In this document: positions 1-12,329 of the stretch, piece after piece
How the letters are laid out: each line of letters begins with the position of its first letter
How positions within the stretch are numbered: position 1 is the first letter of the stretch
NCBI GenBank assembly: GCA_017311315.1
Contig: CM029666.1
Location: 34,296,749 to 34,360,748, forward strand
Length of the DNA stretch: 64,000 bases
Direction: 5' to 3'
Source: Dendrocalamus latiflorus
Taxonomy: Eukaryota > Streptophyta > Magnoliopsida > Poales > Poaceae
The notes under the pieces: model-generated
The model's database searches: none
The model's input: only the letters and a program-made list of their open reading frames with translations
Told to the model about the DNA's origin: nothing
Program-made: the position numbers and the translations under genes

Positions 1-1155
1 ACTGATTGAGTATGTGCAGTCATTCCACTGAATGATCATTTTTTTCCCCTGCAGAAAGCATCATGTGGCTGGTGCCAAAAGATGGTGGATCTCGCAGAAG
101 ACTCATCGTAGGTTGTACAAATTATAGCTAAGTGTTCTTAACCTTAAGGAAATGTGTAATGCTTACTTTGTAGCAGGTTTCGCTTTGTTCTATCTCCACA
201 GCCTACAGCCTCTTTAATTTACCTCTCCAAGCGTTGTCAATGGGCTAGTTCTGAGGAACATGAGAAGGCTGAGCATATTGAAGTCTGCCCAAAAGCAATG
301 GAGCTCACCGAACAGATCGCATAGAGAATTAGCTCGGTTGGCGGAGGTGCACTTATCATTGACTATGGCAAAAATGGAATAGTTTCCAATAGTCTTCAGG
401 TTTGGATTTTAAAATTTATTTCGCTATACACCTGAGATGAGGTCAAGATGTTGTTGAATGTCTAGTGTGTACAAAGCTCCGGCCAATCCTGGTCTAGTGC
501 CTCTCTTAACATAAAATTCTGAAGTCTTTGATGCTCACATCATACCTAAATTAAATTCCTGAATTTGTACAGTATTTGGTTTTTGTCTGATGTGCTTACA
601 AAGAGAATTATCTCATCAACCGTTTCTTTTACTATATCTTTTGAGTAAGATATCTTGAATGAATGGCCTGGGCACTAAGAAACAACAATATATGCAAGCA
701 ATCCACGAACACAAGTTCACATATTAGATGACCCTAGTTCGGCTGATCTGAGCACCTATGTTGATATTGCTTCAATCAGGCACTCAGCCGAGGAAGTTTT
801 AGGTTTGCACGCATATTATTAGCTGGTACTACTGCTACTTTTCATGGTAAGACAAGCATTTTCTTACTAGAGTTATGTTGTGATTTCTGCATATTATATT
901 TCTGTCCATGAGCCAATGACTCAGTCCCAATTCTTGGGTTCTCTTGGTATAAACTTCCGGGTGGAAGCCCTTTTGCAAAATTGCACTGAGGAGTAGGCTA
1001 AGTCTCTGAGAACAGGCTACCGGCGTCTAGTCGGAGATGGGGAAGCCCCATTCTGGGAAGGTCCTGATGACCAGACGCCTATTGGCATGGGTACTAGGTA
1101 CTTGGCAATGGCCATTGTCAACAAGAAGCAGGGCACACCCGTTCCATTTGAGTGA
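1..1155 (+). pseudogene. NDUFAF7: NDUFAF7/MidA-like protein arginine methyltransferase, 3' portion, decayed
   Basis: NDUFAF7 homologues are mitochondrial methyltransferases needed for complex I assembly. Exon-like blocks lie at about 55-107, 177-399, 697-802 and 901-1155. They read recognisably as the family: ASCGWCQKMVDLAEDSS in the first, GGGALIIDYGKNG in the second, ADLSTYVDIASIRHSAEE in the third, and SQFLGSLGINFRVEALLQN through GMGTRYLAMAIVNKKQG in the last. The first two blocks keep plausible GT-AG junctions, so this is a genomic copy rather than a processed one. It is broken by an in-frame TAG inside block 2 (EQIA*RIS), a frameshift in block 3 near HKF, and a TAG in block 4 (EE*AKS). 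The N-terminal part would lie left of the window. The terminal TGA is at 1153-1155. A truncated duplicate of a functional gene elsewhere is the likeliest origin. Confidence 0.8.
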
Positions 1156-1297
1156 GAGAGAAAAAAAAACAGGAGTAGCTTTCCTCGTGTAAAATAGCAG
1201 GACTGTCATGTAACTCCCGTTGTGTTACTGCAAAATTTTGATGACAGCCAATCCAGGCAAGGCCGATCCGGGACAACTTTTTGTAATACACCATGTA

Positions 1298-1306
1298 TTG
1301 ACTCAT
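1298..1306. repeat. Left target-site duplication of foldback MULE
   Basis: The 9-mer TTGACTCAT abuts the left end of the inverted-repeat element and recurs exactly at 2282-2290 after its right end. A 9-bp duplication is diagnostic of Mutator-like transposition. Confidence 0.9.
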
Positions 1307-2281
1307 GGCAGCGTATGCTATGAAAACCAAGGAGCTGTGCAAACTATGCAAACTCTAATCTAGACCACTGGACTCTAATCCGATGGTTAGAGGTAAAGGT
1401 GGGTTATTTTAGCACTTAAACCCCCCACTCATCCCATCTAATCCAAGATTTTGCAAATCACCCCAGCCCCAGCGCCTGTACGGTTCCCTTCCGTCTCCTC
1501 GCGATCCCCGTACGGTGCGATACAGCGCCGCGACGACGCCCGCGTCGAGGCCCGGCCGCGCCGTTTTGTTTATGGCGATTGTTTACGGCGCCGCCGTCCC
1601 TCGCGTTCGTATACAGCGCGGTTGACTCGAGGAGGCAATCGAGGAGCTCGACGCAGCAGCCGCCGGCGCCAGCGCCGGAGGCCTCCGCGGACGGCAGCGG
1701 CCCGGCCTCAGCGAAGCGCGCGGCGACGGCGACCCCCAGTAGCTGCTTGTCTTTGGCTGTATATATTGATCGATCGATCAGCTGGCCGGATCGTCCACGA
1801 CAGTACGTACACGTACGTACGTGAACACCAAATCTTTGGCTTAATTTGCTGCCTACTGGGGGTCGCCGTCGCCGCGCGCTTCGCTGAGGCCGGGCCGCTG
1901 CCGTCCGCGGAGGCCTCCGGCGCTGGCGCCGGCGGCTGCTGCGTCGAGCTCCTCGATTGCCTCCTCGAGTCAACCGCGCTGTATACGAACGCGAGGGACG
2001 GCGGCGCCGTAAACGAAACGGCGCGGCCGGGCCTCGATGCGGGCGTCGTCGCGGCGCTGTATCGCGCCGTACGGGGATCGCGAGGAGACGGAAGGGAACC
2101 GTATGGGCGCTGGGGCTGGGGCTAGGGTGATTTGCAAAATCTTGGATTAGATGGGATGAGTGGGGGGTTTAAGTGCTAAAATAACCCACCTTTACCTCTA
2201 ACCATCGGATTAGAGTCCAGTGGTCTAGATTAGAGTTTGCATAGTTTGCACAGCTCCTTGGTTTCCATAGCATACGCTGCC
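1307..2281. mobile_element. Foldback Mutator-like element with about 430-bp arms
   Basis: The left arm (1307-1742) is the reverse complement of the right arm (about 1853-2281). The arms begin GGCAGCGTATGCTATG and differ only by small indels, including an extra run of about 13 bp near 1568-1580 in the left arm. A roughly 110-bp loop holds GATC and ACGT-rich palindromes. Each arm has a moderately AT-rich outer 150 bp and a very GC-rich inner 280 bp. No transposase or other convincing gene is present: the long frames crossing it are mirror images of each other and have arginine- and proline-rich low-complexity translations. Flanking 9-bp duplications make it a non-autonomous MULE. It sits about 150 bp downstream of the NDUFAF7 pseudogene stop, in what was its 3' flank. 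Confidence 0.88.
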
Positions 2282-2290
2282 TTGACTCAT

Positions 2291-2764
2291 TTAGATGTGT
2301 ACTACACTACTTTTGTTTTCATGGAAAGATGTGTACTATGGACTGAATGGAAAGAATTTCTTTGGTTGACCTTATTATGACAGCGGGTTCTCCTCGCAAA
2401 ATGGGGTAGTTGCATCTCGAGATAAAAAGTCGTGCACATTGTTTCGGTGCGCACTCAGTCAGTTTAGACGTTATATATTGTGTCTTTGGTTGGTTGTTTT
2501 GTTGAGCTGGTCCTTAAGGGATGCGGCTTAGCTGTTCCTCGTGTTCCTATCTGTATTCCCGTTCAACAGTCGATTGAGATTTCCTTAGGTGGGGCCGACA
2601 CCATTTTCTTTCTCACAAATCGGTGCTTCCGCTCCATCCATCCCTCAATTCTCTCGTTCCGTTCACAGCCAATGAGATCCTGCTTCCAACCTTCCATCTG
2701 GCTTTGGTGTTTGCCTTATAGTAGATTTTTTTTTAATTTGGGATTGTGCATTCGCATGATAAAG
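2291..2764. other. Former 3' flank of the NDUFAF7 pseudogene; no gene seen
   Basis: This continues the sequence interrupted by the foldback element. It is T-rich and contains no convincing exon, RNA gene or repeat boundary. Confidence 0.4.
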
Positions 2765-3330
2765 GGGATAATTTCCTGTATGCCACTAAGAGTTAAACCT
2801 GATCTCCGATTTGCCACTGAAAAAAGTTCAGTTCTATGTATACCATCGAGTTTCTTCTTTTGAGTCCCTGCATGCCACTTCTGTCAGTTAACTGTGAAAA
2901 TCATGGTGGAAAAAATGATTTTGCCCTTCTTTCTCTTTTCCTTTACCCCAAACCACATTAGCCGGTTACTTGCCATGGCATCATCGCCGCTGCCCCATAT
3001 CTTGCTAGCCGCTGCTGCTGCCTCATGGTGCCACCGTTGCCCCATGGCGCTTTGTTCCCCTTCCATGCCGCTGCCACTACTAATGCCTTATGTCTTGCTC
3101 GCCGCTGCCACCGTCCCTGGCGCCGCCACTGCCCTATGTTTTGCTCGCCACTGCTACTGCCCCATGGTGCTACCGCCGCCGAACCCATGCTGGATTTGGG
3201 CAAGAGAGATATGGTGAGGGAGAGAGAGAAGATAGGAGGAGGAGAAGCAAAATTATTTTCAGAAAAATGTGTTTTTCAATGGTAAATCCAAAATCGGGTT
3301 AATTCCCAATGACATATAAGGAATTATCCC
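2765..3330. mobile_element. Non-autonomous TIR DNA transposon (MULE-like MITE)
   Basis: The two ends are imperfect inverted copies over about 40 bp: GGGATAATTTCCTGTATG at the left, and the reverse complement of a terminus reading GACATATAAGGAATTATCCC at the right. The interior holds degenerate GCC/GCT runs, including repeated GCCCCATGG-type words, and no transposase. The flanks ATGATAAAG and TTAATAAAA are only loosely similar, so superfamily assignment is uncertain. Confidence 0.55.
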
Positions 3331-3847
3331 TTAATAAAAATATGTCTCAACATAGCATCGGAATATGATCCAAGATCTTCGTATTGTGTCTAACGCTCGT
3401 CACTTGATCATGGAGTTCGTCGATAGCTCCGAGAATATGTTGGTGTCGCCTTTCCCGCTCGAGTTCCTCGCCGTGACCTCTGCGGCTCCGCCGTCGTCGC
3501 TCTCCGGCAAGATCCTGATGGTGGCTGCTACCTTCACCTGCAATGTTCGATCGTTGTTCCCACCTACGCGGCGTGCATCCGAGCTCATTCGCTTCTACCG
3601 GTGGGTTCAGTCCTTCTCCATCCATAACATAGCAGTTTCGATGTTATGAGTTCCTTCGTTTCGCCCAGAGGTAACAAAAAGCAATTGCTATAAACAGCGG
3701 GGCAGTGAGTCTAATCAAACAAACTTTATTAAAAAAAGAAATTTATCAGACAAACGGAGAGAACAAATATTTAGGCCCTGCTGCTGGTGCTGGGGTGTGC
3801 GGAGCAGAGATTGGCATGGCGGCTTCAGGCGGGCATGCACACAACAT
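3331..3847. other. Unassigned sequence, possibly old retroelement debris
   Basis: A GC-rich patch (3360-3650) can be read open on the minus strand for 92 codons with a charged, low-complexity product. It matches no family I recognise and sits between two transposons. I do not call it a gene. Confidence 0.3.
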
Positions 3848-6800
3848 TTAACATCCCATTTTTGGAAAGGTTCAAATGCCTGAATAAAAATTTAAATTTT
3901 GAATTCAAATCAAATTTAACTCCGCCTAAAAATTCAAATTCAAATTTGTTTTTAAAAATTTCAGAAGCCCAAATCTTGCTTGGGCTTGGCCCAATCCATT
4001 TCTCCCCTCCCTGGCCCAGTGGCCCTCCCTCTCCTCACCGTGCGTACCCCGCATGCATCGTGCCAGCACCATCCACACTCCTGGCCCTCGCTCGCCGCGT
4101 ACGCGCCAGTGCCGCTCGACTCCTGTGTGCTAGCAATGCGCCACCTCCCCTCACTGTGTGCGCCATCACTCCACAGCACCTCCGCTGCATCCGCGCGCCC
4201 GAACCCCTCCCCTCTTCTTCCTCCTATCCGCACCATGCCATGTTCGCGCCCGCCGCTCCCGCACCACGTGCTCTGATCTCCCGCCCAACTGTTGCCTCTA
4301 CGCATCTCCTCTGCCTTTACTCCCTTTCGTGCCGTACGTTGACTGTGCCCTCCTTGCAATATGCCGACTGTGCCCTCCTTGCAATATGTCGTGATGTGCG
4401 CTGAGCGCCACCGCCCTCAGCTTTCGCCCACATTAACGACATCCAACGACTACCCTCCTTTCCCCTCAGCTATAAAGCCTCCGAGTCACCACCCTTTACC
4501 CTCAATTGCTCCCCTACCACTCTAATCGCCACCAAATGCCTCCCGTGCCCTTTCTTCTCCGGCTCTACCCAACCGAGCCCCTGCCAATGCCGTTCTCGCT
4601 ACTACGCGCCTCCACCCGATTCGACGTGCCAATAGCATAATGTGGAAGTCCCGAAGCCAACCCGAGCAATCCCGACTCTCTTCATCCCCTTCGACGAGCT
4701 GCCCTATCCACTCTCATTTCCGCCGCCTTGACCCACGCCGCTAGCCTACTCCTCCATGAGCCCCGCCTCTAGCACCGGTGAGTCCCTCCTGGTCCCTAGT
4801 AGCTCCCCTAGCATGTAATTAGGTTTTCTTGCCATGGCTCGCCGTGGTGTCATGTGCCCATGCACTGTCGTAGCATAGCTCGCTATCGATCACCTTGTGT
4901 GCTGAATTAGGCCACGCCGCCTCGCCTCTAAGTGCGGTTCGGCACGACGATCCATTTTCATCCTCCCTGCCGACCGTCATGGCTCCTCACGCTAACGACG
5001 AGGCGAGCTCTCATCGATGGGAAGAAGCAATGTTCACCCAAAATTAAGTTTAAACCACATAATTAATTAGTGTTAATGACTGTACTTAGTTTTGTTAATC
5101 CCTCGATGACGTGCAGGCCCCTCTTATTAAGTTATCTGATTGACTCTACGACATTTAGGCCACCGTCCGTTAAAATCCTTTTCAAACCGATTAAATGTTT
5201 AAGAGTCAGTAACAAGTGGGCCCCATTTCGCTGTGCTCTATAGTAATTGGTCCCACCTGTCAGCCCCTAAGCCCTCTTCATATAAGAAATTAATTCAAAA
5301 TAAAATTAAAACCCGCAGGTCCCACCTACCAGTCTATGTGATCTTTTCTAGTAGAGAAATAAATCAAAAATTAAATTAATTTTGGTGGACCCCACCTATC
5401 AGTGAGAGAGAACTCTCTCCTCTATTTATTTTTTGATTTAATTCTAATTTAAACATTGGAGAGCATGTTCTCACTCATTTAACTCAAAATGTAATGAAAC
5501 TTCTTTCTAAATTCATGACCTATCTAATGGCAGTAAAATTATTCAATTTGGAGTTCATTTGAATTTTTATGTGAATTTATTTGTTTGTTTGGATATTAAT
5601 TAGCTTTTCGTTGCAATCGTCTGAGCAGAGTACGAGGACATGGAAGAGCCACAGTTTGGGCCGAATTAAGATTTTCAAGATCAACCTACTTGTGAGTGAG
5701 GCAAATTAATGTTTTGATCATATTGAACCTATATTTTATACAAATTATATTTGTTTAAATTATCAAATTGCATGCTTTATTTATTATGGAAATGTATGTT
5801 CACTAAGGTTATAGATAATTTTCTATTCAACATTGAATTATTATTATTGTGTGTCTATTGTCATGCTTAGTCTTGCTTAAATACCGGGGTATTAAATCGA
5901 TTTATCGTCGTCTTCCAATCATGAAACTAAATTTTGGGCATCCATTGGAGGAAAATGGTTGGTATGTTAAGATAACTTAGTTTTATACTTCTCAAAATCC
6001 TAAAACTTATTTCACATATGCAGGCAAATGGTAAGAGGGTTAGTGTAGATGTAGCACGAGAAATTATAGTTTGTGGAAATACCGCCCAGATAACTCTAAG
6101 AACTTAATCATATGATAACCTTGCAATATAAAATAGTACAACTACAAATCTATAATAGATATGACCTGGCTAACTAATTTGCATCCACCAATGGGGGTTG
6201 CACCATTGGAGTGACCCAGTCATGTCACTGGTTTTAAGTCTCCGTGGACACAAGTCGTGTTGCTGAATTTAAGTCGTCATGTAGCGCAAGAGTGAGTCTT
6301 AGTGTGGTGGACGTAACCTCATTAAGATGAAACCTTAGGGAGTGTAACTTGTACTGGGTGATGCATTGTAAAAGCCTTATAGTGATCTTCTTGATTCACA
6401 TATCCAAGAAAATATTTGAAACATAACATGTTGATTATCTTTTGTGGATAAAGTGTACGAACTCTGCATAATATAAACTGTTTGAATAGTCATGCCCACG
6501 GTCAAGGGCGAACATAGAAACTTACTCGAGTTAGTATCTATTTCTAAAACTTTATGAGTGGGATAAAAACTAGTTGAATGAATGTAACTCTGATTTTGGC
6601 TTGCCCTGGGTGTATGTAACCTAGTGATAATAATAGGCGGATGTAACCCTAATATCAAAAACTAGCATATAGTGCATGGAACCATATAACAGGTGGATGG
6701 AACCTGCACTGCTATTAATATTGCACATTTTACTCTCTTTAATAAAAACTTGATTTAGTTAAATTGCTAAGCCATAGAAATTTCTCCTTATTAGTAATTT

Positions 6801-7306
6801 CAATCAATGCCTTTAGCAAACAAAAGAATCTGAGCATACTTTTGTTAAACTTTGCATGTATAATATTGTATCTTGTGTGTTAGCTTACAAAGCACTGTTG
6901 TTTGTGTGCATTCTTGCTCACTAAATACCTTAAAACCAGCGGATCAAAATCACTACACGTACTACGACACTCTAGGAGCTGATGGAGGAGATTATGATAG
7001 TCTCTAGTAGTCTAGGCTCTTACACCCTAGTCAGTCTCTTGCCTGTGGCGAGATATGCTCTCCCCTTTTGCTATCACTTCTGCTTCTGCTTTATATAATG
7101 TATCCATTTGGCCCGATCGGCCCTTATTGTAAACTTGACCTAATGCAATCTATTTAAACTCTGACCTGTAATATTAATAAATGGTATGGTTCATATTGTG
7201 TATGAAATAATTCAGTGATGTATTTGTGAGCACTATCTACTGATCTAGGAAATAGTGCAGTTATTTCATAGAGGATTCTGGTTGGCTAAATCTGGATATG
7301 ATAGAG
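3848..7306 (+). repeat. 5' LTR of an old Ty3/gypsy element
   Basis: The right edge is fixed by the primer-binding site at 7308. The left edge is placed where a degraded TTAACATCCC resembles the TGTAACATCC start of the solo LTR at 50531, so it is approximate. The layout parallels that solo LTR: a short AT-rich leader, a GC-rich block with a TATA box (CTATAAAGCC near 4470), an AT-rich middle, a GCATTGTAAAAGCCTT-like block near 6365, and a GATGGAGGAGATTATGATAG acidic-repeat block near 6980. The length of about 3.4 kb is unusually long for an LTR but is known for some chromovirus (Tekay/Del-like) lineages. The lineage is my inference. Confidence 0.6.
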
Positions 7307-7307
7307 T

Positions 7308-7319
7308 TGGTATCAGAGC
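7308..7319 (+). promoter_or_regulatory. Primer-binding site (initiator tRNA-Met) of the gypsy element
   Basis: TGGTATCAGAGC is the standard complement of the 3' end of plant initiator methionine tRNA and lies directly inside the LTR end. It sets the element on the plus strand. Confidence 0.85.
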
Positions 7320-7512
7320 ATATGACTGTAGGGTAAACGCTTTACTTAGAATGGTTGTATCTAAGAACTTGAGTCCTATTTCCAAAACTTAAGAAAAACT
7401 TTAACAAAATATAACGTATTATTGCTTTTACTCATCACTCTTAGTTCTTGACTTACCTTTATTTCCTTATGTTTTTACTCTGTTGATGAATCTCTCTTGT
7501 TCAAAACTATAG

Positions 7513-8420
7513 ATGGCTGGATTGTCTGACCAAGGCCCATGGGACTACTTCTCCCATGGAGAGGATGATGGGGATTTTATGGATATTCTCCGTAAGCTTA
7601 TGTTGTACCTGGGCTATTGTCATCGACCCATCTCCAGGGAACGGAAGACTCAAATCCTAAATCACAAGTCTTGGATGATGGAGATTTTCCTCTATGAGAG
7701 GAAAGGCAAGTTTGAGTCTCTCACCTTTAGGACCAAGCACCCTAGGAGCTCCTCTTCAGACGCTCTCTTAGATGTAGCTCTCCTGGCTTCCAGTCGCTTA
7801 TGCGAGCTTCATGAGCCGCTCTGCTGAATTCTCTGTTCCGCTTTTATCTGCCTCTTTGGGAGGGAGAATGCTACCGTGAGACCTACGTCGCTAGGGACAA
7901 CTACCCACTATTGACAAACCAGGTCCAGCTCACTAGAGCTATGGGAGCCACCTACACCGACAACTTGGAGGAGATTACCTAGCTCCGTATGGTCCTCACC
8001 ACCAGTTATGCTTACTTCGACCCTCTTCACGCCCAGCTTAATAGGTGCGAGAGGACCCTTGCTATTGTAGAGAGCAAGAGGATAGCAGCAGTCACTGAGC
8101 TTGAGCACACTATGGTGGTAGCTGCTATCTACGCCTCGGCACGTCCTAGATCCGCCATCATTCCAAGCAACCCAACACTGACTCGACCTTTGGGACCGAG
8201 CTTGAGGACTACAGCGAGCAAGAGCATGCGACATCCCACCCAATCATCGTTGACATCAGAGACTCCAGCAAAGGATGGAGCTTCTCCTGTTCTCGCTCCT
8301 GCTCTCATTCGCCTACCTACAGCTGTAGCTACTCCTGTTCCCGCTCACTGGGTGATTGTACCGCTTGTTGTGGCCATACCCTCATGGAGGAGTAGGTCAG
8401 TTTTGGTTCAGGTTAGCTAG
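7513..8420 (+). pseudogene. Broken leader ORF of the gypsy element
   Basis: An ATG-initiated frame of 104 codons (7513-7827) starts 190 bp after the primer-binding site with MAGLSDQGPWDYFSHGEDDG. It is followed by further coding-like sequence in shifted frames to about 8420, including an in-frame TAG near 7979. Some grass gypsy elements carry an extra ORF ahead of gag, and this occupies that place. I recognise no domain. It is not functional as it stands. Confidence 0.4.
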
Positions 8421-8792
8421 CAATGCTTGCTATGGCAGTTTTTTTGGGTTGCAAGCACTTTTCCCCTTGTATCAGTCAAGTACACATTGTGATTTGTATC
8501 TTAGTGTAGTGCCATATCTTAGCATAGTTTATATGCTATGCACTAGTAGTCATGTAACACTCCACCCCTATTATTAATCCTATGCAGCTACCTTAAACCT
8601 TGTATTGTATTTCATCATTTCTCTTATTTGGTTGGATCTTTTTGTTGTGCTCTTAAAGGACTAGTGAACCCTCATATATGTATCTATTAGTTCTAAACTA
8701 GTTTGTTCTCTCATATGGCCCCTAAGAGAACCGCTGCTCAAGAATGTGGTGTCACCACCCACCAACACCGTGGGCCGAGGAAAAGGTCATGG

Positions 8793-8797
8793 CCGTA
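8793..8797. repeat. Left target-site duplication CCGTA of the copia element
   Basis: CCGTA immediately precedes the TGAAAGC start of the 5' LTR and recurs at 19482-19486 after the 3' LTR. Confidence 0.9.
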
Positions 8798-10329
8798 TGA
8801 AAGCATCTAAACCCATAAAAATGGTTTTGTTAATCAAAGACATTACGTCAATATGGGACTAACATAGTCTTGATGACAAATGTGAAACGCATGGTAAGGG
8901 TCAACATGAAGATTAATGTGGCTTAGGATAAAGGTATAAGTAATCTAGGATCACATTTTGGTTTTACCGGTCTTAGGAGAAAGGATGGAACACCGGATTA
9001 TAGGATAAGTACCATACTATTAGGAGGGATCATGGCAAATAAATTGATAGCACGTTCTTGTGCCATTTGGATCAGTTTAGGATCATGCATCACTTAAAAC
9101 TAAATTTGATAGCCAACTGTGCACTGTCTGGAAAATTGGAAGTACTAGAGTTTACACAGTGGTACTTCCGTAACCTGGAAGTTCTAAATAAAACTAGCAG
9201 TACGTTTTTTCCATAGAGCACCCTTTGAATCACATTTGTTTCTCTAGAAAATAGAAGTATCAAATTTTGAACGGCGGAACTAGTGCAGAGCGAAACGACC
9301 GCAACTCTTGAGTAGTACTACCAGAACTCGGAAGCTCAGAAAATCCGGATGGTACATTTTCTCTGAAGAGCGCCAAGATTTGGCCCTTGAGACAAACGGA
9401 CGTACCACGCCAGAAATTGGAACTTCTGAAGAACAGAACTACCGTGATTACAACAGTGGTAGTATCGTGCCGACTTTCAATGACTAGTTCAAAAACTCTG
9501 AAATAGCTGTTACTGTTGCATTAGAACAAGTGTGGTAGTACCGGTATTTGTACAGCGGTACTTCCGCTCGCCCTAGAAAATTCGGGAAACTCCATGTAAC
9601 AGCTAGATTTGGTTGGTGGGGGTATAAGTACTCCCCCACCAGCTCAAGAACATAGTTAGACACTTCATTATAACATCCTTGAGTATAAAGTATTCACTCC
9701 ACACCTCATTTACTCCTGTTCCATTCATTTGAGGTAGTTGAGACAAAATTAAGTATATTCATCTTAGATTAATCCTAGGCACTTGAACGCTGTCAAGCAA
9801 AGTTTTGGTTTATTACTCTTGGTGTTTTCCGGCATATAGACGGCTTGGCGGGAGATTGCGACGTGACCTCTTTAAGAAGATTGTGATGAGGCTTAATGCC
9901 AATTTGTGAGTGGTTTGGTGCTTACCATATATGGAGCAGAAGAAGAGCAACCACTAGTGGATTGAGTAGTTGAGGCTTAATTCATGGAGTCGGTCCAAGT
10001 CACTTGGGCTTTCCTCAAGGTGGACTAGCGAAGACCGGTAAGTCTTCGATACCACAGGAAAACTTCTTGAGTCATCTTGTGGTTATTTCTTTGGATCTAC
10101 ATTCTGCACTTATATTTCTAGCTTTGTGATTGATAAGATTGTCTTATTTACTTGTGCTAGAGATATATTTGTAGAGACTAGTGCTTGTGGTGCCCTAGCT
10201 ATACTAGAATTGTGTAGGTTTAAATTGCATTGAAATCTTTCCTAGCTATAATTTGTAGTAGTTTTAGAAGGCAAGAGTTTTTAGAACCTCATATTCACCC
10301 CTCTCTAGTTGGTTATCCTTGATCCTACA
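8798..10329 (+). repeat. 5' LTR of copia element
   Basis: It starts TGAAAGCATCTAAACCC and ends TTGATCCTACA. It contains many variants of the palindromic word CGGTAGTACCG/GGTACTTCCG between about 9130 and 9580, which are also found in the 3' LTR. Confidence 0.92.
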
Positions 10330-10345
10330 AGTGATATTAGAGCTT
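10330..10345 (+). promoter_or_regulatory. Degenerate tRNA-Met primer-binding site
   Basis: TGATATTAGAGCTT directly after the LTR is a mutated form of TGGTATCAGAGC. Its position and partial match support a primer-site role. Confidence 0.65.
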
Positions 10346-10387
10346 AGTCTCTCATTGATTTAGACTTAACCATCTAGAGAGAAAAGA

Positions 10388-11580
10388 ATGGCTAGTGAGA
10401 GATTGCTATTGGGAAAGCACCTCTTTTTTATGGTTGTAATTATTATTATTATTGAAAAACTAGAATGTCTATTTATCTTAAGGCCGTGAGTCCGAGTATA
10501 TGGAAAATTATAAATGAGGGTTATGTCATGCCTCTTGATCCACTACATCCCACAGAACAAGAGGGGTGTAATATTCATTTAGATGCTCAAGCTACAAATA
10601 CTCTTCTTGACGCTTTGAACACGGATGAGTTCAATAGAGTGAGTGATTTGGAAACCGCTCACGATATTTGGACTACCCTCTTGAAAATCCATGAAAGAAC
10701 ATTCACGATCAAAGAGCCAAATTGCATAGGCTTCAGATCAAATATGAGATATTTACAATGTTACCTTATGAGGACATTAATGAAATATATTCTCGCCTCA
10801 ACAACAATGTAAATGGGCTCAAAGGCCTTGGCTCATCACTAACAGATGTTGATATTGTAAGAAAAATGCTTAGAGTGTTGCTAGAGATATATGAGACGTT
10901 GATGACCCTCTTCATCAACTCTCTCGAGTTGATAAGAATAACGTCAACAGAACTCTTGAAAAATCTCATCACCAATGAGTTGTACAAGAAGAATAAGGAG
11001 GAGCTATTGGAGTAATCCTCTTCCAAATGCAAGAAGATCACGACTTTCAATACCAAGGTGGTATCAAGTGATGAGTTCGAGGATGAAAAAGAGAACTCTG
11101 AGGAGAAAATGGCCCTCCTTGTGAGAAAGATGAAGAAGTTCATGAAGAAGCGCTAATACAGAAGCACTAGTCATGAGAAGAGCAAGAAAGGGTGCTCCTA
11201 CAATAAGCACTATAGCAACATTCGTTGCTATGAGTGTCATGAGAAGGGGCACATTGCCTCTTATGGCCCCACCAAGAAGGATGACAAGGGCAAGTCATCC
11301 AAGAAGAAAGACTTCAACAGCAAGAAGAAACTTTTCAAGAAACTTCACAAAGAGGGCAAAAATGAAGCCCACATTGGAGAATGAAACTCTGATGTGGAGT
11401 ACACAGACTCCGATGAGGATGAGGATGAGTACTCCAAGAAGAAGGGACTTATCGGCATCACCATCAAGGAGGCTCTATCCCTCTTCTCATCTCCTACATG
11501 CCTCATGGCAAAAGGACAAAAGATAAAACCCTTGATGATGATGAACATTCTTATGATGAGCTTATGGATATACTAGTAGA
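10388..11580 (+). pseudogene. gag: Copia gag (UBN2/DUF4219 type), broken
   Basis: Fragments read HLDAQATNTLLDALNTDEFN, then VSDLETAHDIWTTLLKIHE, then LPYEDINEIYSRLNN, which match the Gag core of Ty1/copia elements. A zinc-knuckle region near 11190-11275 reads CYECHEKGHIASY: the last cysteine of CX2CX4HX4C has become tyrosine. Lysine-rich and aspartate/glutamate-rich tails follow. Several frameshifts and stops separate the fragments. The product would have formed the nucleocapsid shell. Confidence 0.75.
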
Positions 11581-12329
11581 ATTAAATAAATATCTTAGAA
11601 AGGAAAAATCAAAATTCAAAGTCTTAAAGAGAGAGCATATCTCTCTTAAAGATTCTTATGAAGAGCTAAATTAAGCTCATGACTTGTTTGTCCAAGAAAA
11701 CTCAAACAAAACTAGCACTAGCATTGAAATTATATGTGATATTTTTTATGACATGCCTAATGTAAAAATTACTAGAACTAGCATTTTTTACTTCATATGA
11801 TGATTTACTTACCATGCTATGTGTTCTAATGTTGATTCAAATCACGGTAATATTAAGTCATATGATAGTAAGCTTATTGTTAAAAATAATGAACTAAAGG
11901 AGCAAGTGACAAAGCTTAACAAAAGCTTGGAAATGTGCTTCAAAAGTAAAACCACTCTTGACAAGCTATTAAGTGAGCAAAGGTGCTTATGCAACAAGGA
12001 TGGTTTGGGTACGTACCAAAGAAAGGCAAAAAGCCGGCAAGCAAGCCTACAAGTTTGTGAGGCAAAATGGTAAATATTGCCTTAAATGCTGGCAAATAGG
12101 ACATATGCAATAAAATTATCCTATTGGCAAAATTCACTCTATTGGATTATATGATTTTTGTTACATGCTTAAGACATCTAATGATGGTAGAGTCTTTGCT
12201 AAACTTACTGGCACTTCAATTTAGGTGCTAAAAAGAATGCCATTTGTATGTCCAAGCCTTTGTTACTAACCTCCAAGGACCCCAAACAAATTTGGGAACC
12301 TAAAAGAACTTAATTTTCTTTTGTAGGTG

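Noticed and set aside
1740..1850. Possible microRNA precursor in the loop of the foldback element
   Set aside because: The hairpin is far too long and perfect for a typical microRNA gene, and nothing marks a mature duplex.
1451..2125. Long arginine- and proline-rich frames on both strands
   Set aside because: They lie in the arms of an inverted repeat and mirror each other. Composition is low-complexity and no family is recognisable.
2480..2863. 127-codon plus-strand frame
   Set aside because: There is no family resemblance or codon bias, and it runs into the left end of a transposon.
3961..4404. Proline- and alanine-rich frames near 4 kb
   Set aside because: They lie within the GC-rich block of a gypsy LTR and lack any recognisable domain.
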